Source: Strigamia acuminata (lineage: Eukaryota; Arthropoda; Chilopoda; Geophilomorpha; Linotaeniidae). Taken from it: a stretch of 64,000 nt of DNA. Below the pieces are notes generated by a model. It saw only the letters and a program-made list of their open reading frames with translations, made no database searches and had not been told where the DNA came from. The translations under genes were made by a program, and so were the position numbers. Shown here one piece after another: positions 11,301-20,189 of the stretch; within the stretch, counting starts at the first letter, position 1; each line of letters starts with the position of its first letter. The stretch spans positions 13,356,427-13,420,426 of the forward strand of contig OX442315.1 in assembly GCA_949358305.1 (NCBI GenBank), read 5' to 3'.

Positions 11301-12826
11301 AACAAACCCGGCGTTTATTTAAGGCCGGCGTTTATTGCCTTTTCGTTCTGAGTTTGCCCGGCGTTTAATCAGGAGCCGGCGTTTAGATACGACCGGCGTT
11401 AAATCAAGGCAGTACGGTATACGGCATGTACCTTTATTAATTTCATTAATTAGGATAAATATGTTTCCACCTTGCACACATTTGCTGGACTTGCGAATTG
11501 TTGGAACGGAGCTCCGCCATTGGGTATTTACCTGGAGTGATGCACACGGTACCGCAAATGCCATCACATTGGCAAGTTGCTTTTGGGTTTTTGCAACTCT
11601 TCACGTCGGAACACGAAGCCCTGCATTCCCGTTGAGTTTTTGATATTTCAGCCTTGTCTTTGGTGCAGTCTGCAGACGACGGTGTTGTTGTTTTTAAAGC
11701 GGGGGTTGTGCTGGAGGCTCCACTGGAGTCGTCGGTTGCGTCAGTCGCGCCTGGTTTTGTGGTTGCATCCGCGTCGTCGGCTTTTGTTGTCGCGTCGTCG
11801 GCTTTTGTTGTCGCGTCGTCTGCTTTTGTTGTTGCGTCGTCAACTGTTGTTGCGGCCGCAGTCGTTTCGTCATCTTCGATTGGTCCTGGAACGGGTACAT
11901 CCGGGGGGTCTTGAAAAATAACTCTTTTATAGTTGGGGTTTGAGTGTTTTTGATTGGTGATTGATTTTTTATCGGTTGATTTGGGTCATGGTTGTTTTTG
12001 GAATTATATAATGAGGTTTTTATCAGTTTGATTTTTACAGTATTTTTTACACGAGTGTGAGAAAGTTTTAGAATTATTTATTTATTTTTTTGGATTTTTA
12101 TATTAGTTTGTTTTAAGTAAATGTTTATACCGGTATGTTTTTTTTCGTATTTTATTGGAAATTACTCGAAATTGGCTGATGGGCCATGAAAATGAGGATA
12201 GTAAACGTCATTTTTGTGTATACGAAAAATATACTGTAGTTTATTTATTTTTTTGTGTAATAAACGTCCATTTTGGTATTTTTTTTTTTAACCTAAAATT
12301 GTGATTTTTTTGTTTAAAAAAGCAAAAAAGCAAAATATATTTTGGTACAAAATGTGTTTTTTTTTAATTTTTTTTTAATTTTTGCATATAAAAATGAATT
12401 TTAATACCTAAAAACTAAAAACTATGTTTTTGCATCTTATTAGTGTCTGTAAAGTATATTTTCGCATTAAAACTGCCTAAAAATGTAAATTTTTGCATTA
12501 AAACTGCCTAAAATTGTACATTTTTGCATTAAAACTGCCAAAATTGTACATTTTTGCATTAAAACTGCCTAAAATTGTACATTTTTGCATTAAAACTGCC
12601 TGAAATTGTACATTTTTGCATTAAAACTGCCTAAAATTGTACATTTTTGCATTAAAACTTCCTAAAATTGTACATTTGATCGAAATAATGAAAATTTTCT
12701 TTTGAAAAGCCATTTAATTTTGCTAATATATTGAAAAAATTACTTACCTTGGGCCTTTAACGTAGTAAAGTGTAAAGAAGAAACAAATAGAACGAGGAAT
12801 AAGAAAATAGGGTGTCGTGGAACCAT
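2123..12826 (-). CDS. Sushi gene A: secreted multi-CCP protein with WAP-like module (18 exons, 1083 aa)
   Basis: Predicted secreted adhesion or complement-like protein. Exons in transcript order: 12826-12748, 11909-11532, 10412-10230, 9893-9749, 8358-8300, 7979-7806, 7722-7543, 7094-6918, 6840-6782, 6363-5997, 5858-5791, 5730-5541, 5127-4936, 4873-4688, 3948-3691, 3636-3466, 3382-3239, 2364-2123. Every junction is GT-AG, phases match throughout, and the sum is 3252 nt including TAA. Order of parts: signal peptide, Asp/Thr-rich heptads, WAP-like cysteine module, about 12 CCP modules (C..C..C-G-W..C pattern), and a divergent region in exons 16-17 before the last CCP. No transmembrane segment or GPI tail is visible; the end is acidic and Thr-rich. 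The CCP family is known for protein-protein contacts in complement, clotting and cell adhesion. The ligand here is unknown. Splice choices are inferred without transcripts. Confidence 0.85.
2754..3119. mobile_element. TIR element in last intron of gene A (family 2)
   Basis: The ends mirror each other (TAGGGTTTCGGTACC and the complement of ...ACAGAAACCCTA), and internal GGTACCGGGAA/CCGGTCATTTTGGTAC blocks also pair. The equivalent intron of gene B carries the same element (16939-17240), so it inserted before the A/B duplication. Copy A has an expanded internal minisatellite. Confidence 0.7.
2912..3005. repeat. About 20-bp minisatellite inside the family 2 element
   Basis: About four copies of CATTTTTGACGACAAACGGC with point differences. 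The orthologous stretch in gene B has a single remnant. Confidence 0.75.
3960..4640. other. Gene A intron 14 with dispersed-repeat sequence
   Basis: No exon is seen. About 4300-4430 resembles 10700-10830, sharing the 'gttcaaatcgg', 'gccatcttggattttt' and 'gcaacgatc' blocks in the same order, which suggests two copies of one repeat family in gene A introns. A small palindrome (cttgatctggaatcccagatcaag) lies near 4545-4570. Confidence 0.5.
4688..5127 (-). CDS. Gene A exons 13-14: two C-x-C type CCP modules
   Basis: Both exons encode a CCP variant that opens with Cys-x-Cys (ARCLCSNL and MCSCEDL) and has six cysteines in place of four, keeping G..W before the last Cys. Exon 10 holds a third example (ARCFCDDL). 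Exons are phase 1-1. Paralogue B carries the same pair at 19357-19167 and 19098-18913. Confidence 0.82.
6536..6740. mobile_element. Partial element with CATTTTAGCGA repeats (family 3)
   Basis: Tandem CATTTTAGCGA(TTT/CACAC) motifs lead into a block ending GTTTAATTCCTAAGAAGGGCTAACAAG. The same motifs occur in the fuller element at 28694-28970, in gene D intron 3. Confidence 0.65.
7100..7540. other. Gene A intron 7, no feature supported
   Basis: AT-rich intron between exons 7 and 8. I see no exon, repeat or TIR pair that I can support. Confidence 0.5.
8038..8283. mobile_element. TIR element in gene A intron 5 (family 4)
   Basis: The inverted ends ACCGTAAATGCTCTAATA and TATTAGAGTATTTACGGT match over about 28 bp with a few mismatches. 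The inside has several diverged ACGACTAAATTCAA repeats. It is non-coding. Confidence 0.75.
8300..9893 (-). CDS. Gene A exons 4-5: split CCP module 2
   Basis: Exon 4 (9893-9749) holds the first two cysteines (RCPDLPEV, YKCDDGFEQVG) and ends in phase 2 at GA|GTAAGA. The small exon 5 (8358-8300, 59 nt) supplies the missing half: a third Cys, EWTPLNM and the fourth Cys, ending C|GTATGT. The join gives a complete module, which is strong evidence for this tiny exon. A TIR element (8038-8283) sits 16 bp past the exon 5 donor. Confidence 0.82.
8395..9090. other. Gene A intron 4, low-complexity and diverged repeat DNA
   Basis: GTGTTTGTGTT-rich sequence (8395-8720) has a loose inverted counterpart, and 8820-9060 holds repeated CGAATCC motifs that look like a decayed element. 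No exon is seen. Confidence 0.4.
9101..9304. mobile_element. Fold-back TIR element, about 204 bp (family 5)
   Basis: The two ends are near-perfect inverted repeats of about 55 bp, with outer sequence ATTTTTTAAACCAGTCTAAA and its complement, and only about 90 bp between them. This is typical of a MITE able to form a long hairpin. Confidence 0.85.
9306..9555. mobile_element. TIR element with TACCGTATTTTACC ends (family 6)
   Basis: The left end TACCGTATTTTACCAATTAA pairs with the right end TTAATCGGTAAAATACGGTA, and CCGCGGC blocks sit inside both ends. Other copies are at 27928-28202 (gene D) and, as a 3' half, at 18780-18849 (gene B). This copy directly abuts the family 5 element. Confidence 0.85.
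10230..10412 (-). CDS. Gene A exon 3: CCP module 1
   Basis: One complete CCP module in a symmetrical phase 1-1 exon of 183 nt. Cysteines lie in CRKP, YLC, YC and FC, with the invariant Trp in QKWSDEEPFC. The acceptor TTTTGCAG and donor G|GTATAT are clear. Confidence 0.85.
11106..11419. mobile_element. TIR element with TACCGTACTGCCT ends (family 7)
   Basis: The left end TACCGTACTGCCTCGATTTA pairs with the right end TAAATCAAGGCAGTACGGTA. The inside has many CCGGCGTTTA blocks in both orientations and is much richer in CG than its surroundings. Confidence 0.8.
11532..11909 (-). CDS. Gene A exon 2: Asp/Thr heptad repeats plus WAP-like module
   Basis: The first half encodes three to four near-perfect DDATTKA heptads, produced by a 21-bp tandem repeat at about 11770-11850. 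This is likely an O-glycosylated stalk. The second half is a cysteine cluster, C-x(12)-C-x3-C-x5-C-x6-C-x-C-x3-C-x3-C, ending CDGICGTVCITP. It resembles the WAP/four-disulfide-core pattern, with the usual CC pair opened to C-Q-C. The exon is phase 1-1, and paralogue B lacks it. Confidence 0.75.
11920..12459. other. Gene A intron 1, T-rich sequence
   Basis: Very T-rich on the plus strand (A-rich in the sense of transcription). No exon or element is recognised. Confidence 0.45.
12460..12676. repeat. 31-bp minisatellite in gene A intron 1
   Basis: About seven tandem copies of a unit containing ACATTTTTGCATTAAAACTG and CCTAAAATTGT, with few differences. No coding meaning. Confidence 0.85.
12748..12826 (-). 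CDS. Gene A exon 1: start codon and signal peptide
   Basis: The exon starts at an ATG and encodes a positively charged N-terminus (MVPRHP) followed by a Leu/Val/Phe-rich core, ending LKAQ before a consensus donor (G|GTAAGT, phase 1). Paralogue B has the same exon at 22106-22028 with the same start, length and donor, which supports the start choice. Confidence 0.88.
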
Positions 12827-12990
12827 GTTGCCGACTCGTGGCCCGTTATTCGCACTGGTGATAAAAGTTGTCCAGTTCAGGCAAAGTCATCGAGTAACTG
12901 AATCTTCTTGCGGATAAGAAGAAGAAATTTAGGATGTCTAGCTCAAATTTCATGCCAGTTGCAATAACTATAGAGCACAAGGCTGTGTGT
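12827..12990 (-). promoter_or_regulatory. Conserved 5' flank of sushi gene A
   Basis: About 160 bp upstream of the gene A ATG align with the flank of gene B (22107-22250), including GACTTTGCCTG, TTTATCACCA, GCGAATAAC and GGCATGAAATTTGA blocks in order. This is probably the 5' untranslated region and core promoter. No clear TATA box is seen. Confidence 0.55.
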
Positions 12991-13104
12991 GTTGTTTAAT
13001 TTCATTCATAGTTTTCGAGAAGTCAAACGAGGGCTACGCATCCTGTTGTTATTGAATGTTGTTTATATGTTGGATTCTAATAACTGTTTAGTCTATTAAA
13101 GAGG

Positions 13105-13510
13105 GGTTTCAGGCGTTAGGAATGGATTAAATCTCTTTAATGGCATTTTTGATTAGTCTTTGCGGATAAAATATTTTTTCGAGCAAATTTTTAACCTTTG
13201 GCTTCACTTTTGAGGGCATGGGAGGGATTGACCTTTCATTCAGACAAAATCAATGAAATTTTTTTATTTTTACTTTTTTATTTTTTATTTTTTTATTTGA
13301 GGTTGTTTAGAAAATTAGTGGTGAAATGAGATTTAATTTAATGTTGGGGGGGGGGGGGGGAGGCGGGGGGGTAAATGGGTTTTATTTGGATTAAGTATTT
13401 TTTATTCTTGGTTTTTGATTATAACATTTGGGAGTCGGTGAAATAATTTTAGAAGTGTGCTGCATGGCAGGTGTTGATATATTTTTATTATTTTTTTAAA
13501 ATGATAAGCA
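13105..13510 (-). pseudogene. Relic of a TMEM68-like last exon (compare gene C exon 8)
   Basis: The region aligns with 22775-23103, the last exon and 3' flank of gene C. The sense strand still encodes QHLPCSTLLKLFHRLP, then breaks and stops early; the intact exon reads QHLPCSTLLALFQRLA. The 3' flank similarity continues (GGGAGGGATTGA block). No other TMEM68 exon is found nearby. It marks the edge of an old duplication that carried a sushi gene together with the end of its upstream neighbour. Confidence 0.75.
13345..13370. repeat. Poly-G tract
   Basis: A run of G broken by one A and one C inside the TMEM68 relic. Length is likely to vary and to be sequencing-sensitive. Confidence 0.9.
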
Positions 13511-13790
13511 TAAAAAGCAGTTTTAGCTGTCCTAAATATAGGAAATTGGCTTAAATTTCTATAAATTTTCCCAAATTTTAGTAAGAATCTTCAGAATATC
13601 AAGAAATTATCAAATTTCAACAATTATTCATCTGGGATCTTAAAGCAAAATCTAAAAAACCGGTTTTTCACTTATACCGGCACGTTTCACTTTATTCTGG
13701 CATGTCGGTCTCAACTGTTTGACTGTAATTCTAAAAACCTATCTAAACCCAAGTCCAATGGCATGCAGCTTAAAGCGAGGTAATAAGGTG
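13500..13790. mobile_element. Degraded copy of MITE family 8
   Basis: Similar, in opposite orientation, to 28212-28556. Shared blocks include GGAAATTGGC, AATTCTATAAATT-like sequence, a TTATACCGG box and a GGCATGCAGCTTAAAG end. Confidence 0.6.
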
Positions 13791-13901
13791 TGGTCTGATT
13801 TACACAGCTTTTATTTTAAGATTTATAAAAACAATAAATTCAATTACTGTAGCATTTACAAAAGGTGCGTTCAATCTTTAAAAAGGGAATTGAACTTATT
13901 A

Positions 13902-14525
13902 GTGAGTTTGCTGTTGCCAATTGTTTCTTATAATTATGAGTTACAAGCTCATAATTATAATTGTAATTCCTTCTTGGAATAGGCACTTGCGGTACAACAA
14001 ATATATTTTATAAATTATACTTATAAATATGTGAACAGTATAAATCCCTTGCATGTAATGGTAGAACAAATCCATATGCAAAAGAAAATGAAAATCTGTA
14101 GTTTTACTAATTTGACATTTTTCAGACATAAAATTGTCTTCCAGTTTATTTATTTTCTTACCGAGAATGATTTTAGTTGTTTCTATCCTTTGATGGCAGA
14201 AAGAAATTGTGATTGAGGCTGAATGTTGAAACAGGTCAGGCAGCCATTTTGAATTTTCATCAGCACCATCAGCGCCATTTGCAATAGTGGGAGGAGCTTC
14301 AAATAGTGTTAAGCGATCTGATTGGCTCCCTTATTTTACAAAATAGTGTAAAAGTTAAGGAGTTACGTTATGTTATAAGTCCATTTTTATAATTATGAGC
14401 TTGTAACTCATAATTATAAGGAATTTTTATAATTATGAGCTTGTAACTCATAATTATAAGGAATTTTTATAATTATAAGCTTGTAACTCATAATTATAAG
14501 GAACAATTGGCAACCGCAAACTCAC
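13902..14525. mobile_element. 624-bp TIR element with TA target duplication (family 9)
   Basis: The ends GTGAGTTTGCTGTTGCCAAT and ATTGGCAACCGCAAACTCAC form a TIR of about 40 bp, with TA immediately outside both (13900-13901 and 14526-14527), as for Tc1/mariner-like insertions. The right part carries three tandem copies of a perfect palindrome (14385-14503). No transposase frame is seen. Confidence 0.8.
14385..14503. repeat. Three tandem palindromes
   Basis: Each roughly 40-bp unit reads TATAATTATGAGCTTGTAAC then TCATAATTATA, a self-complementary hairpin. A single inverted copy sits at 13931-13961 near the other end of the element. Confidence 0.85.
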
Positions 14526-14529
14526 TAAT

Positions 14530-15242
14530 GTCTGAAATGACTTTACCATGTTTCAATGTTTTTTACGGAGTATATCATATTTCTGAGAAGTGAACTTGAA
14601 AGAATTCAAATACTGTAAGTGAAATTGAAATCACTTGCAGAAGTTTTTTTTTTTTATCTCTTCTGCTCCTGCTGTTGGCTAATGTTGCGATATGTTGTAG
14701 GTAGCCATTTAAAAAGATTGTTCAGTTTTTAGTGGTGTCCAATTGAGAATTCATTACTTTAACCTTCCAACAGCCATGGCTGGTTACCACACATCGATAG
14801 CCATGGTCGGTCATTCCTGTCTCCTTTTCAAAAATTGTTCTGCACATGTGCACAATCACATTTTTCTTGGTTCAATCACATATAAGGAGGGTTACGAAGG
14901 GTGACTCAAAAAACTGTATACACACACAAAATTAAAAATATACATTAATCATTAGCTGTGGGCAGTGTTATTTATTTAACGTTTCTAGTGCAGTTTTTTC
15001 CGTTCTTTCGTTTGGTGTTTAGTTTTTGATGATCCGAGCTTTCGTTCTTGAGGTATTTGCATTTTTCATCAATTTTTGTCCAAATTTTACAAGTTTGATG
15101 GCACTAGTCAGCTTGAATTTTAGATTTTGTGGTAATTTTGTCGATTTCTTCAGCAGTACTGGTACTGGTACAGGTACACACTACTTTTCAAAAAATACCG
15201 CAATTTGTGGGACTGGGAAGTTACCTGTAACACTTTTTTGGT
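14530..15242. other. Intergenic, no gene seen
   Basis: AT-rich DNA between the TIR element and the minisatellite. A GTACTGGTACTGGTACAGGTAC cluster near 15155-15178 is the only small motif. No exon is supported. Confidence 0.45.
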
Positions 15243-15612
15243 ACCATACGACTTTACTTTAGCAAAATCTCACAAAGTGTAGCAAAATCTTACAAAATCA
15301 AGCACAATTTCTCAAAATCAAGCCCAATCTTACAAAATCAAGGCCAATCTCACAAAATCAAGCCCAATCTCACAAAATCAAGCATAATCTTACAAAATCA
15401 AGCACATCTCACAAAATCAAGCACATCTCACAAAATCAAGCACAATTTCACAAAATCAAGCACAATCTCACAAAATCAAGCACATCTCACAAAATCAAGC
15501 ACATCTCACAAAATCAAGCACAATTTCACAAAATCAAGCACAATCTCACAAAATCAAGCACAATCTCACAAAATTAAGCACAATTTCACAAAATCAAAGC
15601 AAAATCAAAGCA
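15243..15612. repeat. About 20-bp minisatellite (CACAAAATCAAGCACAATCT)
   Basis: About eighteen head-to-tail copies of CACAAAATCAAGCACAATCT with one- or two-base variants and no unique spacers, flanked on both sides by GTACTGGTAC-like motifs. It is an ordinary eukaryotic minisatellite. Confidence 0.9.
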
Positions 15613-15665
15613 AAATCTCGTACTGGTACATTTGAAGAAATCCACAACAGTACCATTGAAGAGAT

Positions 15666-16020
15666 TCAAAAAGTACCACAAAATTCAGGAATGACTAGTG
15701 CAATCAAGCCTATTGTGTTCCCGCAGAGATTGTCGTGCCCGCACCGCTCCCATGGCCATGCCTGTTGCTTGCCCCAGTGTGTGAGTTGCAAATGCGCGGG
15801 CAAACACCAGTAGTACCGCCTGTAGTTGCGCAGATGCTGCGTAATATGTCTCACTGCTAGAAAGAATGTCATTTTTTGCCATTTCTACATGGCCACTACT
15901 GCTTGCCTTGCAGTAAGCGGGTGATGCGAAGCGAATATAAGGATGCCGCAGGTGTTGAGCCTGTGGCTAGGAGACCTCATTGCTTCTTCTGCCGTGGCCG
16001 CATGGTTACTGTTATTAGAA
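15666..16020. other. CG-richer unassigned segment
   Basis: More balanced in base composition than its neighbours, with two overlapping minus-strand open frames of 65-68 codons. Neither shows a recognisable domain or splice-flanked structure. It could be part of a mobile element. Confidence 0.3.
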
Positions 16021-16035
16021 TTTGCCAATAAATTG

Positions 16036-16046
16036 TTATTTTATTT
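16036..16046 (-). terminator. Candidate poly(A) signal for gene B
   Basis: AATAAAATAAC on the minus strand, about 370 bp past the gene B stop codon. The close signal used by gene A is absent here. Confidence 0.3.
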
Positions 16047-16069
16047 TCTTACACTATACGATTTAAATG

Positions 16070-16415
16070 TTTTACAAATCACCCTCTGAACGAGGTGCAG
16101 ACGCCTTTGAAGCAAAAACAAATTTGCCATTGGAAACGTCTTTGTGTTTCTAATGGCGAATTTAAACAAACATATTTGCCACTGGAAACACAACAACGCT
16201 TCCACTGGCGAATTTTCCAATAAAAAACAAATTTGCCATTGGAAATGCCAAGGTGACAAATTTTTGTCCTTGAAAACTTAATAATGTGTTTCTAATGACA
16301 AATGTCACACATTTAACATTTTTGCAGTCCAGAAACGTTTCCAATGGCGAATTTTCCTAGGTTCGCCGTTAGAAACGTCAAAATAGATTTCCTAAGGCGA
16401 ATCTCCGAAATTCGT
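16070..16415. repeat. Diverged repeats of TTTGCCATTGGAAACG, 3' of gene B
   Basis: Several direct and inverted copies of a TTTGCCATTGGAAA / TTTCTAATGGCGAAT motif, ending at the stop codon of gene B. Probably a mobile element that truncated or replaced the 3' end of gene B relative to gene A. Confidence 0.6.
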
Positions 16416-16938
16416 CCTTAGCTCTCTGCTTCCGTTGTTTTTCCCTCTGTTGGACAATCGATTTTCGGTGCACGCTCCCACCTGCCTCCTTGTTTGCAGG
16501 TCATATAGGGAGATGCATTCTCCACAAGACCGCCACAAATTAAATCCACTTGATCTCCTTCTGCATATAAATATCGCTTGGTTGTTGGATCCACCAAAAG
16601 TCCGATCGCCTCAATACGATTCTCATTAAGTCGACAAGTGTCTGCAAGTAGAGAACAATAATGTATGAAAGACTTAAGGCAATTTATTAAATGCACAATG
16701 TCAATATTTTTGTGTGTGTACAGGTCAGAGGCAGATTTATTGGGTCTTTTAGAATATAGACTCAATGTGAATAAATATGACATCAAAAAGACTCTGCAAA
16801 GGGCACCAAAGACCATAAATCTGTCTATTTGCAAATGCTCAAGCATATTTACAAGCAGTGTTGTGTGCGTTGCCGTTACGTAACTGTAGACCCCTAGACA
16901 ACATACCTAAAGGCGTAAACTACGGTGTCTGTCTGCTT

Positions 16939-17240
16939 TAGGGTTTTGGTAGCGGGAAACCGGTTGAAAAATCACAGAACCGGGAACCGGGAAATTTGAA
17001 AAAATAACCGGTTTCGTACAAAATTGTCAAAACGTTACTGAAACGACATTTTCGTCATTAAAATGTTACATTTGGTAATGTTTTATTGATGAAAATGGTT
17101 ATTTTTTACGAAAAATGGCAATATTTAGCCATTTTTCGTCGCCTGACCGTTTTTAGTCCCGGGAGTATCAATTTCCCGGGAGTACCGGCCATTTTGGTAC
17201 CAGCAACCGGGAATTAAAAATAGGAAAACAGAAACTCTAG
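16939..17240. mobile_element. Family 2 TIR element in last intron of gene B
   Basis: Orthologous in position to 2754-3119 of gene A. Lacks the expanded minisatellite. Confidence 0.7.
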
Positions 17241-18059
17241 TCTTGTTATTACATGAGCGTTGGTTCATTAACTAGGTAACCCGTTCCTTGGCTTGCTCTG
17301 ATAATGACCACACCCTCACAGATCTGCAGCACTGAAAAAAGACTTTTTCATTTCACCTGCAATTTTAATCTGTAGGTACTGTGTTAAGTTTTCTTTTGGC
17401 GTTTTTCCTGGGACGCCACATGAATAATTGAGTGTTGTGGCATTTGGATAAGGATCAAATACTGTAGCCCACCCAGCAAATCCGGTGTAAAGTGTCCTCT
17501 CTAAGAAAAGAAGAGAAAATAAAATACAAAAAGAATTAATTCCAAATTTAATATTTCTACACCTTGGCACTTTTAGAAAATACTTTGTGATTTAATCGGT
17601 ACACTCGACTCGATGGTTATGTCAGGTTTGGTGTCAGAATACCAACAAGTGATTGATATTGCCACTTGTCTTGGGATGACCACAACTCCTATTTCGTCCA
17701 CTTTAGGGTAATCAGCTGGTGTTGTTGTCAGCCACAATGGCGGCGCGGATATCGCTGTGGGAATAAAATATCTCGGAATCATTTCAATTTTTACCAAAAC
17801 CTACTTACGGCTGTTCGCCAAGAGACCGAAGCATTCCGGCATCGGACTATCAAATTTACCGTCGATACATTGCAATTGCTTTTTACCCACGAATTTCAAA
17901 TTCTGCACATTGGAACACCTGAGTGAAATATTTGCCAAGTGCGGAATGGAAGAATTGTGAATGAGAAGACTGCCTTGAAAGAACGCTTGAACTTGACTCG
18001 ATGATTTGTACGAGCAATCCCGTTTTAATCCTCCGGACGGAACTTCATTGGTCATGGAA

Positions 18060-18910
18060 AGAGTCGGTCAATGAGTACAAATTTGTTCACGCGGAGCTGT
18101 TAGTGGCGGTGTTAGAGGTAGGCGAGCTAGGCTTTAACCACTTAAGAGATTAGGTGTTTAAGCGCCTAAGGAAAATTGCCAAGAACATGTGTTCCTGTTC
18201 CCTTAAGTTTTGCAGTTTCGTAATTTGCCACCATGCGGTGCTGGTGATAATAACAACGTTTTTCAATTGAACCTCGTTGAAACATAACGTTTCTTGGCCG
18301 TATACATGTATCTAAAACCTTTGAATTAAATGATTAAATAAAGATTTTTCTCCAATTAATATTGTTGTTATAATTTTTAAATATTTTAGGACAAAATCTG
18401 AATTCGATGGTGTTATATTCGAATACAACACGTTGGTGTTATATTCGAATTTTTTGACCATGGTTACAAATTTGCAATTTTTGGAGAAACTCAAATACAA
18501 CACGACCCAGTACTATTCGGGTAAAGACGGTAGTACTTTAACAACGCAATCTTTCTTTCAATGAATATCAGTCATGTTTTATCACTAGAGAGGTTCTGCC
18601 AGGCGTAGGACCATAATGGCAGCTTGTAGAATAAGCTCCGCCCCACCCGTTGCCTCGCCCGTTGCCGTTGTTTTCACGACGTCTCGACCCGCCATTACAC
18701 GTTGCAAACGCTCGCGCAACGTGATGCTTAGCTCCGCCCCATGACGTCAGCACAGAAAGTGATGACGTCTTTTGCAAAGATACGGTATTCTTGGTGTCTC
18801 AGCCGCGGCTACTATTAAAGGGCGACTCTTACTCAGTAAAATACGGTATATGGCCTCTCAGCTGACATTTGCCTTGGGTCTCGAAGAGGCTAAAACCGCC
18901 ATGTGTTAGT
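18060..18910. other. Gene B intron with CG-rich insertion
   Basis: No exon. A CG-rich stretch at about 18600-18780 (GCTCCGCCCCA twice, GACGTCA motifs) precedes a half copy of the family 6 element at 18780-18849 (right TIR only). Confidence 0.55.
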
Positions 18911-19389
18911 ACCATTGCAATAAGTGTCGTTCATAAGCCAGAGTCCTTCCATGCATTCTGCAGCCGAGTCTTCAGTTGAATTGACATAGCCTTGCGAGCA
19001 TTCCAGATCCACGAAGTCACCGCTGCTAACATTTCCGTCACATGTTGCGGCCAATGACTCGGTTAAGTTTTCTCGAAGGTCGTCGCAAGAACACATTTCT
19101 GTTTAAGAAAATAATTGTACGTTAATTAGTAGTTTGGTGTTGATTGTTTAAGGCAAATATTTTACTTAGGCATGTTGTTTCGAATGGTTTCCATACACCC
19201 AATTGACATTCAGCAATAAGTGGACCCTGAGGACTGCAGTAATTGGCTGTACATTGCATTTGTATGAAGTCTCCACTCGATGCCATTACTTCGCATTCAG
19301 TGGTCTCGAGGCCTTTCTCAGTTAACTGGGCGGTTAAGTTGGAACAAAGACAACGAGCTGGTGTAGGAAGGAAGAAAAGAAATGTTAAA

Positions 19390-19870
19390 TTATTGGTTTT
19401 TACTCTCCAATGAAATCATTTTAAAACTGCAAATTGCGCTGAGACGGGGGAAAGCCGGGACGAATTTCCCGGAGTTCGGGTTTGGAGTGAACCAAAAAAG
19501 ATTTTTTTTATTCGTCGTCGGGATTGGAATTATTGTTTTCCCTAGGCCGGGTTCGCTCCCGGCATCTCTGGACGCAAACTGGGGATCTAATCTAAGGTGT
19601 TACATAAAAATTACTATCGTTTATTACAATTTATGATTTGTTTTTAAATGTGTGTGTATTTTTTCTAAACAGAATTTAATGCTAAATTCATAATTTATAT
19701 CAGAAAAACACTGCAGGTTTTCGTTTTACGTGAAAACACAAAACATTAACACATAAGTGACATCACCGAAATGTAACAAAAATATGCACAACTCCTTTAG
19801 TGCGCCCGTAGTCCAACCGATATCCGCACTCATTACATAGGTATACCTGTGGAAAGATGGAAAGCCTATA
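19390..19870. other. Gene B intron, unassigned
   Basis: Contains a short CG-rich block (19440-19590) resembling a repeat fragment. No exon is supported. Confidence 0.4.
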
Positions 19871-19873
19871 GAC

Positions 19874-20189
19874 CAGGGGTTCCCAAACCTTTTAGCATTG
19901 CGACCCATTTTTAAGCAAGGCGATCTTCTGCGCCCCACTTCATCTACTGATGCATTAAATTTTTCAAAAATGAACTACTAAAAAGAAAAAAAGCAAGAAA
20001 AAAAAGAAATTTTGCAAAAAATTTTACATAAAATTTTACATAAGTTTGCAAAAAAAATTTTAGTACACTATTTTAGGGGGGCATCAGGTCTACAAGTTAG
20101 TTAGATTGTTACAATTGTGCCGTTGCGCCCCACCAAAAATCAGCTCGCGCCCCACCAGTGAGACGCGCCTCACAGTTTGGGAAACGCTG
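19874..20189. mobile_element. hAT-type non-autonomous element
   Basis: The ends CAGGGGTTCCCAAACC and GTTTGGGAAACGCTG are inverted repeats of the form long known for hAT/Charlie-type elements (CAGxGGTTCCCAAAC). Inside are repeated GCGCCCCAC blocks. The expected 8-bp target duplication is not clean (CTATAGAC against CTATGGGC, offset by two). Confidence 0.75.

Noticed and set aside
11654-11914. Ala/Val/Ser-rich plus-strand frame
   Set aside because: Antisense translation of the heptad-repeat exon of gene A.
15243-15612. CRISPR-like regular repeat
   Set aside because: Repeats are directly adjacent with no unique spacers, in an intron-bearing animal genome. An ordinary minisatellite.
15666-15882. 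Two overlapping 65-68 codon minus-strand frames as a gene
   Set aside because: No domain, no splice-site support and no paralogue in the window. Kept only as an unassigned segment.
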